This document shows, one piece after another, positions 46,811-57,852 of a DNA stretch of 64,000 nt. Both the position numbers and the translations under genes were made by a program. Under the pieces are notes generated by a model, which saw nothing but the letters and a program-made list of their open reading frames with translations, did not search any database and was not told the DNA's origin. The stretch is from the NCBI RefSeq assembly GCF_030272615.1, contig NC_081410.1, forward strand, positions 113,397,933 through 113,461,932. The letters are read 5' to 3'. Position 1 is the stretch's first letter. The number at the start of each line of letters is the position of its first letter. This DNA is from Cryptomeria japonica (taxonomy: Eukaryota > Streptophyta > Pinopsida > Cupressales > Cupressaceae).

Positions 46811-48329
46811 TCACAACAACTAGTCTAAGCTTCACTACCCTGCCTTTGTCAAGCCCTTCGGTTTTTGTTTTGAAAATGGTGTCTCAACCTTGCATTTACA
46901 TAAGGTTACTATTTATAGCAAGTTTTCATTTGAGCATGAAATGGTACAAAATTCTCCCCGAATCTTCTGGTTGTTTAGATAAGCATCCCAGTAAAGTTAT
47001 GTCCTAAGGTCACTGCTAGTTTTGAAGATATTAAATTTTTTGTTTTGGAGGGGTCCAATGAAAGGTTTAAATTTGATTTTGAGGACTTTAGAGGCCGCTA
47101 AATTCCCTAAAAATTGGACATAAATCACGTAGCCATTTATGAAGCAATAGAGCACTTCACAATCTTTCCAATGCTTCAAACGGTTCTTCAATAGGACACA
47201 CGATTCTCAAGTTATGGCCTCCGGAAGTTTGTATTCCTGAAATAGGAAATATAAAATGCATCGGACACATAAATGAGTTGTAAAAAGGGAGGGACATGTC
47301 ATAGGGAATCCAGAAGGGAGATAAGATCGGCTACACCTTATTAGGTGGTTTTATCCCATGGTTTTGCAATTAAATTTCATTGTTTCTTGTATTGTATCTC
47401 CTATATATGAGGTGCATGAGATAGAGCAACTGTTGGGTGAATATTTTGTCACTAGCGTACCAATGAAAAAATATATATTTCACACATAGCTATGACAAGA
47501 CAAATTATTTCCTCTCATCAAAGGGAGGTTCCCTGTTAGGATTTTGGGTATTTAAACAACTTATACAAAACAAAATTCGAGTGTAAGCTTAGGGCATGTA
47601 ATTTTGTTTTTTCAAAATTAATATTTTTTCCCTTCGCTTGGTGATATTTCTTAAAACTTAATAAAGTATTACAACTAAAAGAACTTCTTGACAAAGATTC
47701 TTAATATCTAGACAATCAAGTAAGCTCAAAGTCTTACGTAAGCGCAGCTACTTTAATCACAACTTGTAGCTCGAAGTCTCCAAGATGTGATCAATGATTC
47801 CTAAAACTACAAGTAATTGGGAGCAATGCAAAGCTTCCTACATAATCACTTAATTATCAAAAAATTTCACAAATATGTAGATAGCACAAAGTCTATTTAC
47901 ACAATTAGAAATCTCTTTTATTAGCATTCACAATTTCACTAAAAATATTCAAGTGCACAAGAAATGATTATGAGAACTAAACATAAGAATGATTCCAATC
48001 ATAATCACAATCTTCGACCCAACACAAAGTTTGGAAACTAGTGGATTTCTACCTTTACTTCCTTGAATCAATTTTTAAATCAAGAAAGCATAAAGTCTTA
48101 GTTGAGATAAAAATTTGGCAGAGTTTTGCTAAGAATAATTAAAGATAAGTATTTACAAATGAGGTCCTCCTTATATAGAAAAAGAGTGGAGAAAAATGTA
48201 GGCACAGTTGACTAATTCAACAACACCATCCTACTTGACTACAATTACTGCATAAAATGAAAATGCAACTGCAAGAAAATTTGCAGTAACTAAGAATGCA
48301 ACTACATGAAAAGATTGTCAATGGGGACA
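46811..48329. other. No recognised feature
   Basis: AT-rich; only short ORFs without family resemblance. Confidence 0.4.
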
Positions 48330-49475
48330 ATTTATTCATCTGTCTCCTCCTCGTTGGATTTTTGGAATTCCTCAAACTTGGCCAAAACAACTTCCATCTT
48401 GACTTTGTTTGGCATTGTGGTAGAACTAGTGATGACGCAAACACAGGAAATTGCATCTTTGGATTTCATGTATCTCTTCCTTCCATCTTTCAATATTGAT
48501 GCAAGAACTTCAAAAATAACTTGTATTTCTAGCAACTTATCAAATGCATTCAATGTGAAATCTTCTTCTGTATAGTGATGTTTAGAGAAATAAATTCTTG
48601 TATGATGGTGTCACTGGTTAGAAGCTTTTGATTATCACCATATAGATAACAAAGAATTTCAGCTATCCTTGTTGAGATACAATCAATCTCATCATCACCT
48701 TCTTTCTTTTCTTGATCCAACTCCATAATCATTGACCGTATTATTTCCTTCTTATGAGAATAATAAAAAAATCTTGATGTATTTCTCTCTTGTTGAAATT
48801 ACTTTATTTTCTATAAGGACGTCAATTACGAAACCCTCCATTTTATCACAAAGAGTTAAACTTTTTTCATTATCTTCTACCTCTTGAAATAAAGAAGTTT
48901 TGACACCTTGCATTTGAGTTTGAACAACTTCAAAGTCGGTCAAAAACTTAATCGTTGAATCTAGAAGATGAGAATCCTTTGAATTCAAGTGGGCAATCCA
49001 TTCATCCACTACTCAACCCTTTGATTCCCACCTATTCCATTTTTTATAGAGCCTCAATATCAATTGATGAAACAATTGGCTCAACTTCCTGAGAATATTG
49101 TGTGACCTTGAAAAACACACTGGTCAACTGCTCACATTTTTTCTTTAATTCATTCTTTTCATCTCTTTCTTGATCAAACCTTCGCACAAGAGAATTGGGA
49201 GAAGTTTGAGAGTCTAACTTGACACTCTCATGTGCCTCCACTCCAAGTTCTACAGTCTGCATAATATAATCTCTAGGTTGAATATTATCCTTGTTCTTAT
49301 CTAAATATGGCACCATGACCTCAACATAGTTTATTTTTGTGGAAGGATCCACCAATACCCAAGAGACAGTCTTTGGTTTTTTACTGCTTTTGAATTTGGG
49401 AGGAGCCAACTGCTCAAAATTAAATTCATCTGGTGAAATCACTTGTTTCTTCCTTTTAGGTGCTACTATATCCAT
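48330..49475 (-). pseudogene. Unrecognised charged coiled-coil ORF, broken by frameshifts
   Basis: Four consecutive minus-strand pieces in changing frames look like one former protein of about 380 residues: MDIVAPKRKKQVISPDEF (49475), FDQERDEKNELKKKCEQLTS, LNSKDSHLLDSTIKFLTDFE (48980), DDEIDCISTRIAEILCYLYG (48690) and LLEIQVIFEVLASIL (48540) to FEEFQKSNEEETDE (48332). It is acidic, helical and probably coiled-coil. I do not recognise the family. Its position directly beside a truncated gypsy LTR tail (49555) suggests it could be an extra ORF of a retroelement; that is inference. Confidence 0.5.
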
Positions 49476-49967
49476 CCATGGTGGTAAATCTTCTTTAAAA
49501 GATGGAGTTGTGGACTCCTTCTAAATGGAAACTGGCATCTAAGAGACATTTGGGGAATAGATCTGAATCCTCTTACAATCCTCAGATCCATGTTTGTGGC
49601 TCAATTTCACAATAATAGCTTAATATTTATGCATTTTTACATTAATTCCAGCACATTTACCCTAATTTTAGCAAATTCAATAATTCAATTCCACTTAAGG
49701 GAAAGAAGAGGCGCATTCCAAACCCCCTTGAATTAGATCACCTATTAGACCTCTTAAGTTTATATCTATACAATTTCTATCTTTCCCTAATGTAATGGTC
49801 CCCAAGTAAAATTTAACTGTTTTCATCCTTCTTGTGGTGAAAACCCTAATTTTTTCACCATTATAGTAAGCAATTGAAAATGTTAAAGACTACACACATT
49901 CTAGTTTTCCCTTCCTAGCAAGCTTTAATGGCCTCTCCATAGTCAGGTAGACACAACCCTATGTAGG

Positions 49968-49972
49968 TACTC
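49968..49972. other. Copia2 target-site duplication, left (TACTC)
   Basis: TACTC here and at 57848-57852, perfect. Copy A has the uninterrupted site (AAGTACTCACTCCC near 28197). Confidence 0.92.
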
Positions 49973-50453
49973 TGTTGGAAATATGGAGGAATTGATTATG
50001 TGTTGCATTGATGTTTTGTTATTGATGTCAACACTAGCTGTTATGGTTGGTTATCGGTAGAAGATCTTGTGTTACCGGTAAGGGTTTAAGGTTTTCTCAG
50101 CAGAGATTTTACTGATAATCTTTGACAAGATGCATAAGTGGTGTTGGTGCAACTTCTAGATGGAACTCAGGATGCAGAAGGTGATCCTTGATCATTGCTC
50201 GATTGACTAGAGATATCGCTTTGGCGTAGTGGACCTAGATTAGGTCTGCTATCTATCTAGGTTATGGACTGGTATTATGTTAACGTGTTATCTACAAGTT
50301 ACTGGGATGATTTATGAATTGGTTAATGTTGTTTTGGTCTAAAGCTAACATGGCATATATATCATTGTATTATGGATGTATGTAATGATCTTATTGTGAT
50401 TACTTTTAGGTGGCCGACCTAATTGGTTTAGGCCTTAGAGTTTGGGTGAACTC

Positions 50454-51534
50454 ACAAAGCTGGTTCCCACTTTTGCCAACGAAGGAAATTGGCGAAAGTG
50501 AAATTTTTTTTTACGAGGGGTTCGAGCGAAGTGGGGGTGTTCGAACGGAATACCCTTTGGGGTTCGAGCGAAGACCCCACTTCGCTCGAACCCCATCTTT
50601 CGAGCGAAGCACCTTTAATGCCCTTTTATGTCATTTTTAAATTATAGCGCGGGGGTTCAATCGAACCCCCCTTCATTCGAACCCCCCTAAAAATACGGGG
50701 TTCGCTCGAACCCCCCTTCGTTCGAACCCCTTTTTTAACACTTCTCTGAAAATTTTTACTTTTTTTTGCAGATTTTTGGCCTTGAAACCTCTAGTTGAAG
50801 GCTCAAATGGAATGATCTTGACAACCCAAAATGTAGTATTATAGTCCTCAAAGCAAGCTTTCCAATGAATATAATTTTATTACATATTGAGTTTATTATG
50901 AACTTGTTTTTTTAATTTTACCAAATATAGGTTTTTCATCGAACATGAACTTCTCTGTTCAACGCATTGGGAAAAATAAGAAACTAATTTTAAAAAAATC
51001 TGAAAAATATCTAAGCCCTGGGTATTGATGTCTTCTTTCTAACAAAAAAAATAAAATTGAATTTCGATATATATAGAATAAGTTATGTGTTCAAACGTAA
51101 ACCTATGTCTGAATTATGACTAGTCGGACTTCAAAACTTAATAAAATGAAAAATATTGAACATATCACTATAAAACCAACTACAAGCCCTGGATATTGAT
51201 GTTACAAACCAAAATTCGAAAGAATTGAGTTTTTATCATTTATAGAAAAAAAGTTATGAGTTTCGGGAGACACATCACTCTTAAAAAATGTAGTTTGTTG
51301 TAAAAAACTACTTTTCGAGGGAGATAGAAAAATTAAAAAAAATCCTTCAAAAAAATTTGAAAAAAATATATACAGAATCTACAGACAAAATTCTACAAAT
51401 CACTAATTTACATCATCTTCAAATTCTTAATAGTTTAAAAGTTATAGTTGTCGGAAGTTGAAGATTATTTTAAAATTGTTCATCTCAGTGTCAAAAGTGG
51501 CAAAAAAGTGGGAACCATTATTGTGAGTTCACCC
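50454..51534. mobile_element. ~1 kb non-autonomous DNA transposon, copy 2
   Basis: The ends are GGGTGAACTCACAA and TTGTGAGTTCACCC, perfect over 14 bases, then TGGTTCCCACTTTT-type inner inverted repeat. The flanks are GTTT on both sides (50450-50453 and 51535-51538). The empty site is visible in the Copia2 3' LTR (TTAGGGTTTGTATAAATT at 57243). No ORF for a transposase. The left part carries the TTCGAGCGAA repeat cluster, which copy 1 lacks. Confidence 0.85.
50515..50735. repeat. GGGGTTCGAGCGAA palindromic repeat cluster
   Basis: About nine copies of TTCGNNCGAA or one-base variants occur in 220 bp in both orientations, each next to GGGG or CCCC. One pair makes a perfect 15 bp stem: GGGGTTCGAGCGAAG at 50559-50573 and its complement at 50580-50594 with a 6-base loop. 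It is CpG-rich in an AT-rich region. Confidence 0.88.
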
Positions 51535-52162
51535 GTTTGTATAAATTGGTGTAAGATCTCATTGTAGATCATGGGTATGGGAATGAAATATATATCATGG
51601 TCATGGAATAAAATATCATATGCGAAGGAGATTTTGTTGATCATAGGTGATCGAATTGGGTTTATGTAAGAGGTCAAAGTCCTTCGATATTGAGCTTAAC
51701 CGAGACTGTAATCAGGCATGGTAGATGTTATCTCTAGCAGTTCATTCTTCTGGATTCTTGTCCAATTATCTTGAGGTGGTTATAACCTCTTTGTAGTTAG
51801 TGAGACTCCTTTGCAATGAGAAGTATGCTCTAGGTAGTGTGCCTTCCTATATGTGTAGGCCCCTCATTGTATCACATACTTTCTGTAGAAGTATCATCTG
51901 ATTGTGGGTAGGATTCCCACCGTTGTTTTTCCCTTTACAGGGTTTTCCATGTACAAATCATGGTGTTATGTGGTATGGTTGCATTGTGTTAATTCTCTAT
52001 TTCATTCTTAAGTTTTATTGCTTACCGGTATCTATCTCTACTATTTGGGTATTCAATGTTTATGTGCTCCGGTTAAAGGTTATAAATTGGTTTGATTAAT
52101 ATAATATGTTGACAATGTATTGACCCCCCCCCTCTCAGTTGTCCACCGGTTTTCCAAAAACT

Positions 52163-52175
52163 TTGTATCAGTCCT
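52163..52175 (+). other. Copia2 primer-binding site (degenerate)
   Basis: TTGTATCAGTCC, compared with the usual TGGTATCAGAGC, directly after the LTR. Confidence 0.7.
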
Positions 52176-52269
52176 TTGACCCTCTTTTGCAAAAGCTTAA
52201 CTGCTTGAGGTAGATTGTCTGGAAATTAATACTTCAAATCCACTGGCAACTATTTTCAGAAGAGAAATT

Positions 52270-53035
52270 CCTAAGCTTGATGGAACAAATTATGAGATAT
52301 GGAAAATCTGAATGGAGACTCATCTTAGATATCTTGGAAGGGATATTTGGGAGATCATTGAGAGATTATATACACCTTATGATCCATCATCTGGCAATCC
52401 TACTCCTGCGGGCTTGGAAAAGAATATTGAAAATAATTGCACACCTAGAGAAGCCCTCTTGTGTGCACTTACTGATCAGAAAATCATGGGATTGACTATT
52501 AAATCATCAACAAAGGTTATGTGGGATGAATTGAAAACTCTGAATGAAGGTGATCCTACTATCAAAATTGAAGATATGAGAACTTGAAGATGGAACATAA
52601 TTAAAGAATTGCTACATTTATGGAAAGAGTAAATGAGATTGTCAAGGGAGTTCAATATTGTGGAGGATCTTTGAGTGAAGATGAAATAGTTTCCAAAGTC
52701 TTGAGAGCCCTTCCACCATCTTACAAGATGAAGGCAACTGCAATTAATGAATTGAGAACAATGGCAAACACTTCGATTAACAGAGACATTATGATTGAGA
52801 AATTATCTGCTTTTGAGCTTGAAGAATTTGGACCCTCTGGAGCTGCAAAGTTTGAAACTTATTTTCATGCATCATCATCTACCAGCAAAAGTGATTGGAA
52901 AGTCCTATATGCAAGGGAATTGAAAGATATGAGGAAAGAGGATGAAGAATTTGAACAACTTGAAGCCTTATATTCTAGAAGAGTACCTAAAGGACTGATA
53001 GGAAGTAAGTATGAAGGAAAAGAACCTTTTTAAAT
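52270..53035 (+). pseudogene. Copia2 gag
   Basis: A copia Gag in two frames. IPKLDGTNYEIWKI precedes METHLRYLGRDIWEIIERLY (52312), KVMWDELKTLNEGDPTIKIE (52515) and, from 52620, MERVNEIVKGVQYCGGSLSE, IVSKVLRALPPSYKMKATAI and a coiled acidic segment (KEDEEFEQLEALYSRRVP). The UBN2-type capsid order is clear. It ends at 53033, where one extra base in a T run shifts the frame into the knuckle. Confidence 0.85.
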
Positions 53036-53560
53036 GTTTTGCATGTAATAAGATTGATAATTTTTCATCTAGATGTCCTGAAAGGAATGCGAGATTTGAG
53101 GAAAGAGTTAAGAAATCATTTAAGCCTAATCAGAAGAGATATAGATTCAAGAAAAGAAAACAATGCTACCTAGCAGATGAAGAAGGAGTAAGTGATAACT
53201 CTGAGGATAAACCAACAATAGACTCTGCTAGTGGATCAAGCAATGGAAAGGAATGGGTGTTATATTCCTTAAAGGAAGATGAACCAGAACTGGCTATCAA
53301 GAATGAAGAAAAGGCCATGGCAGAAAAAATTGAAGACAAGGATGAATGGGTAATTGATAGTGGATGTTCACAACATGTGACTGGAGATAAAAGAAAATTT
53401 GTGTCCCTACAAGAATACAATGGAAGTCAAGTCAGATTTGGGGATGACAAAGCATGTATGATCAAAGTTAGAGGTATTATTTCTCTAAATGGCAAGCATA
53501 ATATTGATAATGTTTATTATGTAGAAGGTTTAAAGAATAATCTTTTATTTTTCAATTGGT
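53011..53560 (+). pseudogene. Copia2 zinc knuckle and protease
   Basis: FKCFACNKIDNFSSRCPE is the knuckle with its His replaced by Asn (CX2CX4NX4C). After a basic/acidic linker, WVIDSGCSQHVTGDKRKFVS contains the intact DSG catalytic site, followed by VRFGDDKACMIKVRGIISLN and VYYVEGLKNNLLFF. It loses frame near 53560. Confidence 0.88.
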
Positions 53561-54671
53561 GGACAAGGGATTCCAACTTCAGTTTAAAGATAGAAAATGC
53601 AAAATCATTAACAAAATTGGTTGGGAGATTGCAACCGGTACTGAGATTGGAGGTAATATCTTTCACTTGAACATTGGTAATAAGACATATTTGATTGCTC
53701 ATATTGATGAGAGTTGGTTATGTCATGTTAATTTTGATTGTATTGTTAAGATCAGTTCAACAAAGGCAGTTAGCGATATACCTAAGATTATAAAGCCTCA
53801 TAATCTAGTATGTAAGGAATGTCAATTGGGAAAGCAAGTTAGAACTTCTTTTAAGAGCATACATGATAAATCTAATGATGTGCTTGATTTGATTCACACT
53901 GACTTATGTGGTCCAGCAAGGACTAGAAGCTTTCAAGGTGATAGATACTTCATGCTCATAATTGATGATTAATCTAGAATGATGTGGGTGACTTTTCTAA
54001 GGGAGAAGTCTAAAGCTTTTGAGAAATTCAAGATCTTTAAAGCAAAGGTGGAAACAAAAACTAGATTGAAAATTAAATGTCTGAGATCGGATCAAGGTGG
54101 TGAGTTCACTTCTCATGAATTTAACAATTTTTGTGAGACAAATGGAATTAGGCGACAGTTATCTACACCCCGAACTCCTCAACAAAATGGAGTAGTGGAA
54201 AGGAAGAATAGAACCATTTTGGAAGCAGCAAGAACCATGATGATGGAAGCCAAATTACCTCACATTTATTGGAGAGAAGCAGTGAGTACAATAGTCTACA
54301 CATTCAACAGAGTTCATATCAAAGGTGAAACCGGTAAGACCCCTTATGAATTATGGTTTGGACATACACATACTATTAAATATTTCAGAATTTTTGGAAG
54401 TAAATGTTATATCAAAAGGGATGATTCAATTGGGAAGTTTGGTCCTAGATGTGATGAAGGGATATTTCTTGAATATTCAATTCAAAGCAAAGCATATAGA
54501 TGTTATAACAAAATGTTACAGAAAATTGTGGAGAGCGTAAATGTGAAAGTGGATGAACAATACAAAAATCAATCTATATCATATGACAGGGAACTGACAG
54601 TGGAAATTGTCATAATTGAACTGACAATGCCTCAACCGATACAAGACACTGAGACAGTTACACTAGTATAA
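53556..54671 (+). pseudogene. Copia2 integrase
   Basis: The frame from 53556 covers the zinc region (LCHVNFDCIVKI, CKECQLGKQ) and HTDLCGPARTRSFQGDRYFM. A single TAA at 53970 falls directly after IIDD, then the frame continues with RMMWVTFLREKSKAFEKFK, CLRSDQGGEFTSHEF and TPQQNGVVERKNRTILEAAR. The D, D and E of the triad are all present, the only integrase here for which that is so. YFRIFGSKCYIKRDD and the GIFLEYS box follow. It ends 54671. Confidence 0.9.
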
Positions 54672-55560
54672 TCAAAAAATTCAACTGTGACTGATGATCA
54701 GAATAGTGAGCCTAAAGTTTAGAAGACACCAAGGTATGTAAGGTTGAATCATTCTAAATATCAAATAATTGGAGATATGAACAAGAGAGTTATGACAAGA
54801 AGAAGACTAGCAAATGAAGAGGTATGTCTTATTTCTCAAATTGAACCGGCATATGTTATTAAAGCTTGTAAAGACAAACATTGAATAAATGCTATGAAAA
54901 ATGAATTAGATCAGATAGAGAAGAATAACACTTGGACTTTAGTTCCCCGGCCTAAAAATAAGAATGTTATTGGAACTAAATGGGTTTTTAGAAATAAACT
55001 AAATGGGGATGGTCAAGTTATAAGAAACAAGGCAAGATTGGTTTGTAAAGGATATTATCAAATGGAAGGAATTGATTATGGTGAGACATTTGCACCTGTA
55101 GCTAGAATTGAATCTGCTAGACTATTTCTTGCCAATGCAACATATAAGAACTATAAGGTCTATCAAATGGATGTTAAATGTGCATTTTTGAATGGTGAAT
55201 TTGAGGAAGAGGTATACATTGAGCAGCTTGATGGATTTTCACTAACAGATGACAAAGATATGGTTTGCAAGTTAAGGAAAGCATTATATGGATGGAAACA
55301 AGCTCCTAGAGCTTGGTATGCAAGGTTGGATAAATATCTTTTGAAGCTTGGTTTTACAAAAGGTAGTACTGATAGTAATTTATTTTATAAGCTTGGTTTT
55401 ACAAAAGGCCGTACTAATAGTAATTGGTTGATGATATCATTTTTGGAGGTGAAGATAAATTATGCATAAAATTCTCTAATAATATGAAAAGTGAATTTGA
55501 AATGTCAATGATTGGTGAGATGAGATTTTTCTTAGGTTTGTAGATTACTCAAACTAACAA
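54672..55560 (+). pseudogene. Copia2 reverse transcriptase with internal duplication
   Basis: RT starts at about 54890: MKNELDQIEKNNTWTLVPRP, NVIGTKWVFRNKLN, KARLVCKGYYQMEGIDYGET, FAPVARIESARLFLA, YQMDVKCAFLNGE, LRKALYGWKQAPRAWYARLD. Then a 45 bp unit starting AAGCTTGGTTTTACAAAAGG occurs twice (55344 and 55389), doubling an LGFTKG segment. After it the VDDIIFGG active-site string is present only in another frame (55428-55451), so the Tyr of YVDD is displaced. The duplication breaks the RT. Confidence 0.88.
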
Positions 55561-56377
55561 AGGCATTTTTATCTCTCAAACTAAGTATCTAAGGGAATTG
55601 TTAAAGAAGTTTTGTATGGATAATTCCAAACCGGTAAGTACTCCTATGGTGACAAGTGAAAAATTATCTATCAAAGATACATCTGCAACGGTAAATATGA
55701 CAAGGTATAAGTCTATGATTGGTGGCTTGTTATATCTAACTCAGACTAGACCGGATATTATGAATGCAGTAAGTATTGTTTTAAGATATCAAAGTAACCC
55801 TAAAGAAAATCATGAATGTGCAGTAAAGAGGATATTCCCATACTTGCAAGGAACAACAAAATGTGGCTTATGGTATTCTAGAGATTATAACTTCACTTTA
55901 TGTGCATATACAAATTCAAATTGGGTAGGAGATACCGATCATAGGAAGAGAACTTCTGGTGGAGCTTTCTTTCTTGGAAAGAAATTGGTTTCATGGATCA
56001 GCAAAAAACAGTCATGCATTTCTTTATCTACTGCAAAAGTTGAATATGTTGCAGCATCAACTAATTGCACTCAAGTCTTGTGGATGAAGCAAATGTTGAA
56101 GGATATCAAGATAAAATGTAGTGAACTAGTAGTTATCTATTGTGATAACCCTGTATCTATTGATATGTCTAAGAATCTGGTATTTCAATCTAAGACTAAG
56201 CACATATCAATAAAATATGACTTTCTGAAGGACAAGGTGGAAGAAAAGGAAGTCAAATTGGTTTATGTGAACACTAAAGAACAGATTCCAAATATATTCA
56301 CTAAACCAGTGTCTAAGGAATCATTTGAGTATTTGAGAGATAGGTTAGGGGTATCTACCCCTCCGACAGAAACTTAA
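55561..56377 (+). pseudogene. Copia2 RNase H and C-terminus
   Basis: The 259-residue frame from 55598 has NSKPVSTPMVTSEKLS, MIGGLLYLTQTRPDIMNAVS, CGLWYSRDYNFTLCAYTNSN (family YTDADW, so the first Asp is Asn), RKRTSGGAFFLGKKLVSWIS, QSCISLSTAKVEYVAASTNC (second-motif Glu kept), YCDNPVSIDMSKN (third Asp kept) and the HISIKYDFLKDKV and FTKPV tail. Stop TAA at 56375-56377. Confidence 0.9.
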
Positions 56378-56762
56378 TTGATGGAGAAGACCATCAGTCT
56401 GGTATGCATCATCAACTTTATCCTTCACTTCGGGTTGATGTAGTGGTGCTACTACTCAGGAGGAGTAGTTAGCTTTGAGCTACTTAGGGGGAGTAGTCAA
56501 CTTTAAGATTCATAGAATTTTGATGTCTATGTCATATCTTTGGCATTGATTTCAAAGGGGAAGAGAGTTATATGTGAAAAATAATGTTTATGAGAGAGAA
56601 ATTCATATTAGTTTTAGATTGAACTGCACTCCTCAAGGGGAATTGCTGGGATTTTTCATTTTTTTATTGTTATACCTTCTTTCAGAAATGTTTGACACTT
56701 CTTGGCACTTGGATGTTTTGTTTTTCACATTTAGTGTTGCCATCAATGCCAAAGGGAGATAT
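56378..56762 (+). other. Copia2 3' untranslated region and polypurine tract
   Basis: No gene is present. It ends in CAAAGGGAGATAT (about 56750-56762) directly before the 3' LTR, the probable polypurine tract. Confidence 0.7.
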
Positions 56763-57847
56763 TGTTGGCAATATGGAGGAATTAATAATGTGTTGCATTG
56801 ATGTTTTCTCATTGATGTCAACACTAGCTGTTATGGTTGGTTAACGGCAAATAGGTTTTGGTTACTGGTAGAAGATCTTCTGTTACCAGTAAGGGTTTAA
56901 TGTTTTACCGACAGAACTTTTACTAAGAATCTTTGACAGAATGCACAAGTGGTGTTGGTGTGGCTTCTGGATGGAATTCAGGATGTAGAAGGTGGTCATT
57001 TATCACTACTCGACTAATTGGAGACATCGCTTTGGCATGGTTGACACAGATTAGGTCTGGTACTTATCTAGGTTATGGAACGGTATCATGTTAATGTGTT
57101 CTATACACATTACCGAGATGATTTATGAATTAGTTAATATTTTTTTGGTCTAAAGCTGACATGGCATATCATTGTAATATGGATGTATGTAATAATCTTA
57201 ATGTAATATCCGTTAGGTGGCCAACCTAATTGGTTTATGCCTTAGGGTTTGTATAAATTGGTGTAAGATCTCATTGTAGATCATGGGTATGGGAATGAAA
57301 TATCATATGCGAAGGAGATTTTGTCGATCATAGGTGATTGAAATGGGTTTATGTAAGAGGTCAAAGGCCTCCGGTATTGAGCTTAACCAAGAGTGTAATC
57401 AGGCTTGGTAGATGCTATCTCTAGTAGTTCATTCTTCTCGATTGTTGTCAAATTATATTGAGATGGTTATAACCTCTCTGTAGTCAGTGAGACTCCTTTG
57501 TAATGAGTAGTATGCTCTAGGCAGTGTTCCTTCCTGCATGTGCAAGCCCCTTATTATATCACATACTTTCTGCATAAGTATCATCTGATTGTGGGTAGGC
57601 TTCCCACCATGGCATTTCCCTTTACTGGGTTTTCCAAGTACAAATCATGTTGTTATGTGGTATGGTTGCATTGTGTTAATTCTTTGTTTCATTCTTAAGT
57701 TTTATTGTTTACTAGTATCTATCTCTGCTATTCTGGTATTCAATGTTTATGTGCTTCAGTTAAAGGTTATAAAGTGGTTTGATTAATATAATCTATTGAT
57801 AACTGATTCACCCCCTCCCTCTCAGTTTTCCACTGATTTTCCTAACA
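56763..57847 (+). repeat. Copia2 3' LTR
   Basis: It starts TGTTGGCAATATGGAGG and ends GATTTTCCTAACA, followed by TACTC. It lacks the DNA transposon and has a 20-base segment (GCAAATAGGTTTTGGTTACT) near 56850 that the 5' LTR does not have. Confidence 0.93.
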
Positions 57848-57852
57848 TACTC

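Larger units (their letters stand above)
49973..52161 (+). repeat. Copia2 5' LTR with DNA transposon insert
   Basis: It starts TGTTGGAAATATGGAGG and ends near TTTTCCAAAAAC before the PBS. Without the insert at 50454-51534 it is about 1.1 kb, equal to the 3' LTR. Near its end is a run of C bases followed by CTCTCAGTTG, typical of the family. Confidence 0.92.
49973..57847 (+). mobile_element. Copia2: complete Ty1/copia LTR retrotransposon, 7.9 kb
   Basis: LTRs are at 49973-52161 and 56763-57847, with perfect TACTC duplications, PBS, gag, protease, integrase, RT, RNase H and a polypurine tract in order. The LTRs differ at roughly 12% of sites by eye, so it is old. The 5' LTR carries a 1081 bp DNA transposon that the 3' LTR lacks. 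The coding region has at least four frame changes and several stops. Confidence 0.95.
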
